The notes under the pieces are model-generated. The model was not told where the DNA came from and made no database searches. It saw nothing but the letters and a program-made list of their open reading frames with translations. A DNA stretch of 64,000 nt, from assembly GCA_011009095.1 (NCBI GenBank), contig VTPC01000842.1, positions 658,655 through 722,654 on the forward strand. The letters run 5' to 3'. This DNA comes from Ignelater luminosus. Taxonomy: Eukaryota; Arthropoda; Insecta; Coleoptera; Elateridae. Below, in pieces: positions 12,041-25,324 of this stretch. Position 1 is the first letter of the stretch. Each line of letters begins with the position of its first letter. A program made the translations under genes and the position numbers.

Positions 12041-12204
12041 TTCTACGGTAGAAAACTTGGTTATTTTTTAACTCTAAAACAATCACCTGCAGAGCTACGT
12101 CCCCTCAAGTTTTACTAAAAGACGATGTCTTAATAACTGCCTAACACTTTGTGCTTCAATAAAATAGGAACCTAAAATTCTATTGCCGATAATGCCCGCT
12201 CAAA

Positions 12205-12760
12205 CATTCAATTTTTCGGGATATGGAGTAATGAGCCTCCATCTTGGAGTGCCCAATAGCGACAATTTTGTTTGTTAACCGCCTCGTCAGAAAAGATAAT
12301 CCGATTGACAAAATCAGGATCAGCATTACACCGTTTCATCATATTATCACAAAATTGAAGCCTAAGGTCCGGATCATTTTCATTTAGTTCTTGAACTAAA
12401 CTAACCTTGTTTGGATGCCATTTACGGTGTTTTAAACACTTAACAACAAACGTTTGACTAACATTATTATTAGCAGCCAGCGTTGGACTGGTGCTGTGAG
12501 GATTTTCTTGCACTTACAACAGAATATCTAATTCACGCCTTCTGGCGCGTTTAGGTCTTGTCGGGAATCACACCTAACATGCCTGCTTTCAGAAAACTTT
12601 CTTTCAATCTTGCTTACCGTAGAGCGTGTTACGGGAATATGATCGGGATATGTCATGTTGAATAAATTGCAGACTTCTTCTTGAGCGCGTTGCCTATCTC
12701 CGTATCCCCTCGTGAACAAAATTTCGATTTTTTGTTTTTCGGTTAAATAACGCATCAGTT
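12205..12760 (-). pseudogene. IS630/Tc1-mariner-type transposase fragment
   Basis: Two minus-strand pieces in different frames carry an N-terminal helix-turn-helix segment (12755 to 12528, starting MRYLTEKQKIEILF) and part of the catalytic domain (12513 to 12208). The second has the first-aspartate box IFSDEA followed directly by NKQNCRYWA. In relatives about eight residues separate these, so a small deletion is likely. The second and third acidic residues are missing because the fragment ends first. It is a dead remnant of the insect transposase group with a DUF4817-like HTH. Confidence 0.65.
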
Positions 12761-12769
12761 TACATTAAA

Positions 12770-14154
12770 TTAATAGATAAGAACACACAACGATAAAAGG
12801 ATAGAAAATTGGGCACTGTCTGCAAATTGTCAACTACAAAATTGATTGTTTTATAATATTCGTCAACTGTTTATTTACCTACTTTGATGATTACTATGTA
12901 TCAGTAGTCTTGACCAGCCAAGATTCATTACAACGACTAACAACTAGATAACACAAAAGTTATTAATAAAGTGACAGAATTTTTAACAGAATCAGAATTT
13001 GTAAGAAAAAATGAGGTTGCCGTTAAAAAAATTGATAACGTCATCGGGGGTAAGGGTGGGGGTAAAGAAAAATGAAAATCATTCGAATAAATGGCCCATT
13101 GGGAAATAAGATTGATATATCCGACAATTTTGGCCTCAGAGGAGATTTTGCATATAATCCAAACTACTCTAGAAGTAACATTATTAGAAAAGTTAATGTT
13201 CAACGGTTGGCCGCCATAGGCGTCCTTGAGGAATGCACGAACTTTAGTCTTTTCTTTAAGCAGGTTAAAAAGGTGCAACGTGAAGCTCGACGTAAATCAT
13301 CTAGTGGGTAGCATCACCAGGGAGCTCAAAGCTCAATCGTTGACCTTCAAAAGCGAACTTGGATTTCCGCTAAGAAGATTAAAAAGAGAGAAATGCAATA
13401 GTGAATCACTCCGTGCGTTACTACCATGACTTCCATGACATTCCTGTTAGAAAAGAGGTATGTAATGTTCATTTATTTTGTTTTCGCGTGCCGGTTTTTA
13501 TTGTTTTTTTTTGCAACAAATTCCATTTATTCGTTCTGGTAAAGTTTCATCATGATTAACTCTATTCTTTATGTATTTGAACTTTCAAAACATTATTGGA
13601 AAGATAAATAATACCAATTAATCTTAACCATCTTAAAAATACCAATTTTATTGGAAATTCATCCATCATGTTAGGTTATGATTATTAATTGGTTACTGCA
13701 AAACGGAGCTCTTGTATAATTATTTAATAACAAAAGAAAACATTTCGTATCGTACAAAAAAGATCAATTTATCATTTATTAAACATTTTAATTAATATCC
13801 TTAATTGGTAGGTTTATACAATTATTTTGGTTATATCATTAATTCATCGCGGATCTCTCCAAAAACCTGTTTGGTTTAAATATTACGTTTTCTCTTTAAA
13901 TATGAAAATATATTGTTTGATAATAAAAGCAACACCCCAGCATATATTCTTAAATATAAATATTTCAGTGTTAGTTCGTGCATAATGTTAACGCATCACG
14001 TAAATTTGATTTATGAAAACCCGCTCTATTTCATTCTACCACAAAACATAAAACCGTTTTTGAATTTTAATTTTCAGATTCTTCTTGTTTTAACGTAACT
14101 TTAGATGAAGACCACAATAATAATGAGAATAATAATAAAAGATAAACAACTTAC
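12770..14154. other. Non-coding DNA with unexplained GC-richer patch
   Basis: Mostly AT-rich. The patch at 13040-13440 is less AT-rich and open in short frames on both strands, but I recognise no domain in any of them and cannot connect it by splice sites to the exon at 14155-14611. Later exons of that gene are expected somewhere to the left but were not identified. Confidence 0.35.
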
Positions 14155-14611
14155 CAAACCAGCAAAGTGCAATGAAATCATTTTCTTGCTGTTCTTCAAT
14201 TTGCCACTTCAACATCCAAGTTCCATCATCACCTTGTTCAGCAAAAAGTTTACCACCACTATTATCGTCACATTTATTATTATTGGTGTAAATTATATTG
14301 TTCGCGATTTCCGTATCAATTTGACTAGAGCAAGTTCCTTCTCCTTCACAATTATCTGTTTTATCACTAAAGATTGCACTTGCATTATTCGTTGTCCTTT
14401 TTAAAGTGCTGTGTTTATTTACTAAATCACATCCCGCATTATTAATCAAAGTGGCACTAGAAATTGAGGGTTCGTGGGAAGATTCCGTTTCTTTGGAATT
14501 GCACTTTAAAAACTGGCAGGAATCCTCGACACTTGGACTGGCATTATTATCACATTTGTTTTCATTATCTTCAATATTTTCTAAATTTTGAGCCATTGTT
14601 GATGCATCCAT
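14155..14611 (-). CDS. First exon of an unrecognised acidic, Asn-rich protein (partial)
   Basis: The exon starts at ATG 14611 (MDASTMAQN; a second Met follows five residues later). It encodes about 152 residues, then reaches a strong splice donor (GTAAGT, 14154-14149) after TGCTGGTTTG. The product is hydrophilic and rich in Asn, Asp, Glu, Ser and Thr with scattered cysteines, and ends in a more ordered segment, DGTWMLKWQIEEQQ then ENDFIALCWF. That part may begin a folded domain continued in later exons. I do not recognise the family and found no downstream exon. It lies about 890 bases beyond the Cdk12 stop, on the same strand. A coding first exon is likely because the frame is long for this AT content and ends at a good donor. 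Confidence 0.5.
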
Positions 14612-15237
14612 CGCTGAGCATTGAAGCGAATTATGTTATAAAAAATAAATATTGGACGCACTCTCTTTATCAGCCTATTTTATCTATTATATCTATGGCC
14701 GCAATCTATATAGTGCGGAATCCCAGATGCGGAAGAGTTGCCATGGTGACAGACAATCTGGCGACTTCATTCTTGCACGTAAAACATAGAAGGCGAGTTT
14801 GTATTTTTACCCGTTCGTTGCTAGAATTTTCTAACGAATTCTAATAGCTGCGAGCAGTAATTTTCATATGACGTCAAAACTGAATAAACAAGTTTTCAAA
14901 ATATATAAGACGAGCGACCACAAACATCGATAACCTTAATTTATTTTTGCATGATTTAAATTTATCTTTATTGTTATTAATTACGAAATTATTATACACA
15001 CGACATTCAAACTTAACAAAACCAAGAGTCTTTCTGTCATAATTTTATAAATAAGATTCTTTTTTAAAATTATAATTTACTATCCCATTAATTACAATAA
15101 CAAACCATTCACTACTAAAACATGTTTTTGACAACTCACATTTAAATGGGCATTATACCTACTAGATATATTCTATACTGAACATATCTCTTATAGTTTT
15201 TTCCACATAAAAACTTCGTTTATACAAAAAAGCAAAT

Positions 15238-15243
15238 TTTATT
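15238..15243 (-). terminator. Candidate Cdk12 polyadenylation signal
   Basis: The minus strand reads AATAAA here, about 260 bases downstream of the stop at 15503-15505. The surrounding sequence is AT-rich, so a chance occurrence is possible. Confidence 0.3.
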
Positions 15244-15502
15244 TTGTTTCACTTTGGTTAACATAATATTCTAAAACACGTTGAAATAAAAAATCTAAAA
15301 ACTATTACAACATATGCAAAAATATTTTTGTCCAAAAACCTATTCACTCGCTTTTTTTCTAGAATTGCAACCACAGTCCTTTCCTTTGACATCAATTTAA
15401 TAATTACAAGTAAAAGCAAACTGTATTTCATTACTACTATTCTTTATGTTTTATAAACATTTCAAGTATATGACAAATATTCTTTTTATAATTACACCAC
15501 AC

Positions 15503-16171
15503 CTAAAAAAATTGAGACCACAGCAAATTTGCTCCTTGATCAAATCCGTAGTGACGTAAAAGTTCTGCTAACGCACCACAAATTGCTTCCGTTTTCAATG
15601 ATCCTGCAGCTTTAGAAGTATCACCTAAAAAAGTTCAGTGTTCATTACAGATATCGACGATTATACGTCACAATAACTTACTTTCGGTCAAATCTAACTG
15701 ATGCACTACACCCGAATGGTTTTTATAAACTTGTCTCAGTTCATTTTGTAAAGACTCGATTAAAGCTGATCCTCGAGAATCCAACTGTTTATAAAAAAAC
15801 AGGATTTAATACAAAAGAAAACCTCACAATTTATAAAGATTATTACCTGCTTACTGTTACTACCACAAATTACAAGCAGTTGCTGCAGTTGAATGACAGT
15901 TTTATTTAATAAAGCCTGCTCTAGATTGGTTAGTAAATGAAAAAGATTGTTATTTGTGTTATCTTCGCCTTCTTGTAAGGGAGGTTCTGGTCTGGGTGGT
16001 GTTAATGAAATATCTTCACTTTTTTGTGATGCAGAGTTGATTGTTGTAGGCATAACATTTAAATTTGGTGCAATGCCCAACAGACCCGGTTTAAGTTTTC
16101 CAGCTGCAGTTGCCAAAGCATATGATAATACTGCCGTGTCATATGCCTCCATCTTCATTATCTTTGATGAA
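15503..16171 (-). CDS. Cdk12: Probable Cdk12 exons 9-11 (C-terminus)
   Basis: Three exons (16171-15847, 15784-15682, 15624-15503) with good splice sites encode about 183 residues ending at TAG 15505-15503. The sequence starts [20 protein letters not shown], has a Leu/Gln-rich helical stretch ([20 protein letters not shown]), and ends [14 protein letters not shown]. The first exon joins exon 8 in the correct phase: GG plus T completes a glycine codon. I do not recognise a domain. The other possibility is a separate small gene starting at one of the Met codons in KIMKMEAYD. No separate promoter is visible, so I favour the Cdk12 C-terminus, but the phase match alone has about a one-in-three chance of being accidental. 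Confidence 0.55.
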
Positions 16172-19100
16172 CTAGGGAAACGGAACACCCATTTTAGTAT
16201 ACACATTGTAAATACACAAATAATTCAGATAACAACACCAAAATTTTACCAACGTGTTACACTATTTAAAAAAAAAGTGTAAAAATAAAATATAAAACGT
16301 TCTGATAATGCAGTATCTAAGGAAGAAGGGATAGAAAATAGGGTTATTTTTAAAAGGTTGTAAAAACTGATCTAGCAGAAGCGTTCATTCGCTAATATAT
16401 TTATATTGTTTTAGTTGACTTAAAATAAGTATGATGAATACCTCTGTTAGCTTCGAATAAAGAAAATAAAAAACAAAAACAAATAAAAAACATAATGTAA
16501 ATCCCATTTATTTGTAACTGAAACTAAATTAAGACTATGTACAAACTTATATAAATAAACATTTTCTATTTGTAATAGTTTACCAATATGACCATAATAT
16601 TGCTAATATATACAAAAACAAGACCAATTCTAGGTTCTTGAGTTCATTTTGGTATGTTGGAAATAAATAAATGTTGCACGTATATATTTTGTAATTATTT
16701 TTACAATTCTATATTAATACAATAGTAATAATTAGAATATATTCCAATACTCTTGCGTGTATATATAATAGTGTATGTATCAAACAATAATTTTATTTCT
16801 TTAAAATTATTAATAGGCACAATGAATTTTTATTAACATCTTCATAATTTCATACCAGTATAATACTTAATAATTACACCAGTACTATAAATGCGTCATT
16901 GATAGAAATGTCCATTAATTATCACTTCTCCATAAAACAAGGGCACAACAGCAACCTAAGGCCTTTTTTATCACAACGCTGTTGTTAATAATTAACATGT
17001 CTAGAATTGAGGTTAAGTGTAGCTGCTGGAATATGATGGGAACTAAACAAGGTGATGCACTTTTACTGAACAATAAACTTTTTTCTAGTTCTTACTAAAA
17101 ATAATTGTGGTTTTACAATCAAGATGTAGTAACACAATATTACATGCTAGTAGTACTAGTAATAATAATAATAATAATAGTAGTAGTAATAAACATCTTT
17201 CCGCTACACAAACAGAATGTCACACACATGCACATATTTGGAAATTCTATTAGAAAGAAAAATCATAGAATACAGCTTGTCCTAATCTTAAGAATTAATA
17301 CGATTTATGATATTAATTCCAACAGAAGCAAAACTAGTTGGTACAATTTAATATTCTAAGAATAGGACATACTATAATCAATCTCTTTTCATTTGATTTA
17401 TTCTTCAATTACAGTAACTTATTACTGTGCTACAATACTAATTTAAAATTAAAAAGTTTTCAAATATACAAAAAGGCAAATGCGGCTTAGTACTTCACAA
17501 CATCTAATATAACAACTTAAAGTTGAGTTGTTAGCAGAAATTGACAAAACACTATTTTAATATATACACAATTTATTTAGATTTTATACAGTATTTACAA
17601 CAATCATTTACTACAAATATATAATTATAATTGATAACTTCAAAAGTACACGAAGTTTCTCTTCCAGGTTTATTATTACTCAGTAAAAATAATCAATAAA
17701 TCGATATGAACATCATAAACATCTTGTTTTCTAAAATATAATTTTATTAAAGCTTACAAACTATTTCATAATTATGTACATTAATACAAGTTGATCAAAT
17801 TATAGTCCTTTAAAACAGATTGTCTTTCAAAGAAAAGTTTACTTCTATTTATATCATAATGTGCTATACGAAGCAAAGTCTTATCAATCTAATCATAATG
17901 GGAAATGTGAAGTATATTCTAGTATTACTAGTAAGATTGCATTTTAAGAGAGAAAGAAAAGCATGATTACATTATTTGTATAAATCACTGTTGTAACAGT
18001 TTTTATATCACAACACAGCTTTTATCACACATTATTGAACCTTGGCAATTAATTAACATACCAATCTTCATTAGATCTTAACAATATTAGGCAATTATTT
18101 TAAAAAATAAAATTCTTCAAAAGTAAGAAGGAAAAGAGATAAAAAGAAAATAGTAATAAAATTAAAAAAAAACTAAAAATAATATTAATAATAATAATGA
18201 TCAGTTTGCCTAATAAACACATTCACTGCTAACAACTCCACAACTTTAGGTTATTAGTAACACTCACCCGCCTACTTCAGAGCCCTCTTCGGGTTTGAGA
18301 ACGAAAGGTTTTCCATCTTTCGATATTACAGGTGGTTTTCCAGGCGGTAAGTTTTGCATTGCTTCCTGTTGTTCCCTTAATTGCCTTCTGCGCTTCTTGC
18401 TCCACAACTCGTGACAATCTTGCCAGGTCGGAAGCTCCGGCGCGGACATTCTATAAGGTGAGCATTTTACATATAATACGCACTGTAATATAAATGATAA
18501 CCACCACCACTATGGCATGCATGATTTAATATAATTAGCTGGTTGTTAATGATTCTGTTATGTTTGTATGTAAAAAGGTTTTAATTGCTGCTCAATAATG
18601 GTATTTTGAGAATATTGCAATAACATTGTACGCGTGCGACGAGCAACATAAATTGAAACCTTTGTAGGTAGGTATGTTTTGCTGCAAGCATGATCAATGA
18701 AGATGTTATGTCATGGAAAAGATTTTTTAATAAAATATCAATGTTAATCGTATGATTATACTTCTTTTTCTTATATGAAGTGGCTATTTGCACATCTGGC
18801 ATGCAAAGTAATAATTAGATGTCTGATGTGATATAAAATACTGTACTCATACGTCTGCTTGACATGAGAAACAGTATCGAAACAATACTGGATGATTGCC
18901 ATTTTAAGATCAGCCTGATTTTATTTTATTTATTTTTAATTAAAAATAACAATTTTGGTTGTTGAATATAAATTTATTCATAAAAATACAATTTTGTTTG
19001 ATGTTTGCATATTTTATTAAAAATACTTTTAAAAAAACAAATCTCTTTTTCTGAAATCTTCAATAAATTAATCAAAATAGTCAGTAAAGTAAGCATAATT

Positions 19101-22100
19101 CTCAATAGAGATTCTTTTATATATGATTTTGTTGCTTCGCAATCTACACATACCTATAATATGTTCATAAATGTCAAATTATTTAATGTCAAATACATAA
19201 CCTAAAAATTAAGTATTATTATATCAAATTTTATATATTAACTTCATGATTTCGGAAAGAATTTAACGTGCATCTCGTCAGTAAAGTTATACAATAGTTA
19301 TTTGTGTATCAAGGCACTAAAGTTCAATATTTTTTATTATGAATGTCATTTGATGTCGTGATAAAAAAAATTTTAGTGATGAGTTGCACATTAAATTTTT
19401 TCTAAATTGTAAAAATATAAAGTTTGAAACAACACTACTTAATTTTTAGGTTGTGTTAATTAGGCTTATGTATTTACACAAAAATTAATTTGACATTTAC
19501 AAAAAATGTCTTTATAGGTATAAGTTATGTAACAATAAAATCATATAAGAAAAAAATCTTTATTGAGAACTTTGCTTACTGACGATTTTGAAAAATAACT
19601 ATTAATATAAACATTAGAAACGGAAATTTATATTGATTTTCAAGTTTTTTTCTTTCTTTCAGAGTAAACCACCAATGGTAGTAATGGCACCTCCCTTAGG
19701 CCTTCTTCAATTTGGAATCCTTGGTTAATGATTACCATTTACTTGTTATTTTTCTTCTTGCACCAATATCATCAAAGGTAACACAGACGCTATTTTTCAC
19801 ATTGCATCAGTTGTGCAAATAGCCACTTTGTTTTTTTAATTTATCCGTTTCTAACAAATCATCCTTGCTAATTGATATTTATTTTTTGTTGTAATATCTC
19901 TGTATTTCATTTGCTTTAAAATAATTATAATTCGATTGAGAAACAGGAAGAAAATAATGAATATTAAATAGTTGCCATAAAGCCCAACCATAAATTGAGC
20001 CATATTCATAAAGTTCTACTAAATCTTAGTAGCACCACCATTGAATTAAAAAAACGCAGGTTAGTAGCACTACTGAGATTTAATAAAACTTTATGAGTAT
20101 GATCTAAAATCTCTTTTTTGAGTTTTCTGACGACTTCTACAATTTTTCTGTTGTTCCCAATTGTGTGTTTGGCAACCTTATGCAATAGCAAATAGTGCAA
20201 AGATTTTTATTTTAAATGTATCAATCGCTATGTTCAATTGGAAAAGCATAGCACAGCCAAGTAGGACTTCGCTACAGTTAGTGACATTACACAGGGTGTC
20301 CCAACTTATATCCCACCCCTATAATAAGTCTTATTTTGAAAAATAAGAGATTGGAATTTAGAGAATGTATATTAATGACTGGGAGGTACAATTTCACGAA
20401 ATCAGAAAAATTTTACAGTTACATATGCGACTCCTGCACAAATCAATAAAGTAGTATATTTTCTTTAATCAGTCGATTCAGAAAAGAATCTTGCATATGG
20501 TACTGTATTTTAATACTTTGATAAATCATACAATTAAGTCTAATAATTAAATTTAATATTAGGGAATTTTACCTGTTGGATCTTTATAAGCCTGGATAAT
20601 TGACAAGAAGTCATGCTTTCTCAAAATACCAGAAATCTAACAACAGATGAATTACCTTGTACTGTGACAGGTAAAGGTGAATGGGTTGTAAACATTTGTG
20701 AAAAGATGTTTTTAAATTCAATTTTCCTGTTTTTTGTATCATTCTATGATGAGTCGATTATGATCTTATTTTTCAAGGTTTATTAATTAATTACTTTTGA
20801 ATAGTTATGTGTAATTTTTGACTACTGAACTTAATCATATGTTAATGATTTTATGGAATTTTTAATGCTTTTGCAATTTTAGTTTGATAAGTTATAGAAT
20901 TCAGAGTAGGCCATGACTTACAATTTCTATAACAGTGTATGATATTGATGCTGTTCTCGCTAAAAAAGCTCCAGTCATCACATTGCATATTTTTTGTACA
21001 CTGTAAAAATGAACTTAAACCACAGCCTACTCTGAATTCTATAATTAAAAAAAATGCACTGTAGTAATATTTATTTCTGATGAGTTACACCTATACATAG
21101 AAAAAGCAATAACAAAAATTAACTTTACACATCATACCTAGACAATCTACATAATCAATACATGTTAAAGCATCTGGGAATGCGAAGCATAACCACAACA
21201 AACTCCTGTTTTGTTACTTTTTTCAAATTTTGGCGGCCATTTTGACCATGTTCCCGAGGTAATATCAAAAAACTAAAAGTACACATTTCTCTTATTTTTG
21301 GATGTAGAATACGACTCTAAAGTATAAAAAAAATTTTTTGAAAATTTTTCAATTTTCGGCGGTCATTTTGACCATGTTCCCGAAGAGTTATCAAAAAAGG
21401 AAGACATCACATGTCTTTAGTTTTTGATGTAGAATCCAAATCTGAAGTCAAAATTTCAAAATTTGATAGAAAATGCGAACAGACAGGCAGACTTTGCAAA
21501 TTCAGTAACGACTCCTTCAGAGTTCATTGAAAATAAAGAGATAATAAAAGTGAGAAGGTATGCTGGAATATTACATTCAATTATTTTACTTAATTCTATA
21601 ACTTATCAAACTAAAATTGCATAGGCATTAAGGAGTCATCAAAATTATTAACGTGTGATTAAGTTTGATAGTATAAAAGTTACACATAACTATTCAAAAG
21701 CAATTAATTAATAAATCTTGAAAAATAAGATCATAATCTACGCATTATGGAATTATACAAAAATAAGAAAATTGAATTTAAAAACATTTTCAACTCATTC
21801 ATCTTTACCTGTCACCATACAGGCAATCCATCTATTGTTAAACTTCTGGATTTTAAGAAAGCAACACTACAAAACCATGACTTCTGTCAATCACCCAGGC
21901 TTTAAAGATTCAAACGAGATAAAATTATATGATTTATCGAATATAATATATAGTACCATATGGAAGATTTTTTCTGCATTGATTGATTAAAGAAAAAATA
22001 CCACTTTACTGTGCAAAAATCAAAAGCAATATGTCATAACTCCGATTTCACGCAAAACGACATTTTTCCCACCTAATCCAAGCTTTCATCTTAATATGTG

Positions 22101-25100
22101 TCTTCAAAACTTTTTATTGGCTTTCATGTACTAGAATGCACCAATCACACATATGAGCAATATGTCGGAAGTCAAATACAAAGTACAACTTATCATAATT
22201 TCTTAGTACAGGTGTTTAAAATAATGGTAATGTGCTTCTATTTAAACCGCCAATAAGTTAAATCTTAATTATTTCTATTTAATTTAAGTAAAAAGGCACA
22301 AATCATACATATCTAATTGTTCTATTGTTTTTGCCCGAAAAGATATAATTCTTGTGCTAAAATGCATTAATTTTCTTTAATAAAAAGATAATTTATATTG
22401 TTAACATAGACTTAGGCATTATTGAATTTATAAGATAGGTAACGGAGAGTGCATATATGACATATTTTCCAATTAAAAATTTTCATTGAGAACAAATAAA
22501 TTAATTCAAGTAGGTAACTTCTTTGATCAACTTAATGAAAATAGTTTGTCAAGCACTAAACTAATTGAAGTAAATGCAAAATAATGTTTTCTTTCTCATT
22601 ATTACACACTTACACATCGCAAACCATTTTATTTTTTTTCATATAAATTTAAGAATAGATTTAATGTCCAGAATGTCCAGATGAGGGTTATATGCATTTT
22701 AGGCTTTTTGTAGTTAAACAATATACCTAAATTTAATTATTAGTTATCATTGAATGTGGAATGCCATGTAGAATTTTCAGCCTTTTTTGAATTGACCTAA
22801 TTATTGGGGTGGACATATAACTTGGGACACCCTGTACAGTGTGAATAAAAAGTAAAGAACATTAAGGCTGCAACTTTTGTTATTGGTTGTATGAAGAAAG
22901 GTTGCTAATGGGAGTTTGATGTCTGAATATTTGCCACAATTTCATGTTCTTCAATTTTTTTTTAACGTCATAGTTTCATAGAGGGTAACCACCCATCCTG
23001 ATTTTCATTAGTTTGTCCCTAAAAAATTCCAATTTACATCGAAACGCGGGAAAATCCTGATTTTCATTACAGATGTATAAAAATTAAGGGTACTTTTCAA
23101 ATCTAAAGTTTTGATTACATTATTTGCTTAAAAATAAGTTTAGCGAAATTTAAATGTTGATTGAATAATTGAGAACAACATTTGTTAAAGCATATGTTAA
23201 GCATTTAATATATTAGTAGTTCTCGGAAGGATCCCTTAAGAAGGGTGTTTTCAAGGTGAACGGACAAAAATAGAACAGTAGCATTTTAAGGGTCACTTTT
23301 TGTTTTTAGTTTTAAGTTTAGCACATGTGTGACCATTCAGGTCAAGTCAACACTTCAGAGCAGAAGTGCATGTGAGACGCAGTATCAAGTCTTACAACAG
23401 TAACAAATGTACAATAAATTCATTAAATAATTCAATACGATTTTTATTTCACCACTAACGGCAAGTGCCTCAACAACATTATTGGTACAATTTGGCAACT
23501 ATCAATATTGCCCTAGCACTTGTGTTAACAGAGTAACCCCCTCCTCCGTATCCACCTGGCTCATGAATGCAGAACAGGGAGAAGGAATGCAGAAGACAGT
23601 CGATTATTGGCGTAACACGTGGTTGGTTCAGTTCTTTTTCGGTTTGTTTAATGTGTAGTAATTGTTTTTCATTTTCAATTAAAAATGTTTAATAATGAGG
23701 AAAATAATAGTGACTCTAGCTCAAGTGATTGTAATAAAACGATTAAAAAGAAAATGAAATTAAAACGAATGTGCCGCCTTAATTCGAACTGGAAAACTGT
23801 TATTCGTGGGTGAGTGATGTTAAAAACAACAGCCACACAGCATAGTGCAATGTTTGCAGAAGTAGAATATTGGACATGGAGGGGAGGGTGGCATTAAAAG
23901 ACAAGAAAAGACAGACAAACACAAACTAAAATTGGGACAAGTGAATGAAGCAACAGGATGGAGACCCCACCTTATTATAGTATTCACATTCAACAATACC
24001 TAGATGCAATTTCTGAGAATAGGTGAATCGGTAAAAGAGGAGAAATCGAGTGGCCAGCCCGATCCTCAGATGTAAATCCACTAGATTTTCTCTGGTTGGG
24101 CTATCTTAAAAGTGTCATCTACATGAAAAGACCCCAGAATTTGGAAGAATTGAAAATTCGTATTCAGGAAACAATACAGGCAATACCAGGTGAAGTGGTT
24201 CAGAATGCAGTACACAGTTTTTCTAATAGAATTGTTCATTGCCGGTCAGTTTGAATATCTTTTATAATAAAAACAGTATGAGCGTTCAACGTTGCCACGA
24301 ACAGCACACTTGAACGTTAAATGTGATACTTCTTAAAATCTTTCTTAAGAAACCTTGTGATATGTTTACATAACTGTAAAGAGAAAACAAAATATTATCC
24401 AATTCCACCATACAAAGTATAGGTTGCCCTTCGATGACCATCACAGTCTGAAATAATGATGTCAAAAAAAAAATAAAAACCATTCAAATTATAGCAAATA
24501 TTCAGACAGCAAACTCCCATTAACAACCTTTCATCGTACAGCCAATAATAAAAGTTTCAGCCTCGATGTTCCTTACTTTTTATTCACATTGTGTATGCAG
24601 GTTATTGACGTGCAGCATATGAAAATCTCAAGTGCAAAAAAACAGTGGGTTAATGCAACACAATTTAAAAGTTAAACATGTTGTGAATATTTATATTGTC
24701 AGAGCACAACTTATAGAGTTCACTTGTAAGTTAATAGAGTTTTTATTTTGCAATGTTATATAGCATAGCCATCTGACTAATCATTACTAGAGCTATGCAT
24801 AATAAGTGATTAATCCAATTAATCGAAAGTTAATTAATTAATCTTTGGTAAACCCCAATTGTTACCAGATATAACATTAACGTATTATAAAAAAACTGGT
24901 TTGCAAAAGCTTTCTATTCCATTCCATAATCCAAATGTCAGATACAGTAGACATAAAGCAGAAAAATAAATTTGGAATTCAGCTAGTTCACTCAGGACAT
25001 TAGAAAGATTGCCTACACTCAGATTAAACCCAATTTAGTCATCTAATTAAAACAATAAATAAAGCTATCGCTAAAGAGAATTCATTTTCTTTTTATGTAA

Positions 25101-25287
25101 TATGTGCAATGTTGTAAACTATAAAAAGTGAAAGATAAAATCATCTGGTTACCATGGTCGACCAAAATTTGATTTTCTCATAAATATTTTATTTTCATTT
25201 TTTTTTAAATTCACTCAAAAAGTTTAATACATAATAGAATATACAATACAAAAAAAATAATCTTCATAACTCGCATCTTTTAGCGAG

Positions 25288-25324
<37 letters not shown>

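Noticed and set aside
13072-13429. Short frames on both strands in a GC-richer patch
   Set aside because: No domain, no consistent splice partners, and overlapping frames on opposite strands.
18264-18449. Independent 61-residue gene starting MSAPELP
   Set aside because: The Met is internal. The segment is the CDK12/13 post-kinase exon and joins the kinase exons in phase.
25289-25322. Trinucleotide array as a candidate CRISPR or regulatory array
   Set aside because: It is a simple (AAT)n microsatellite. The window is eukaryotic and shows no spaced direct repeats.
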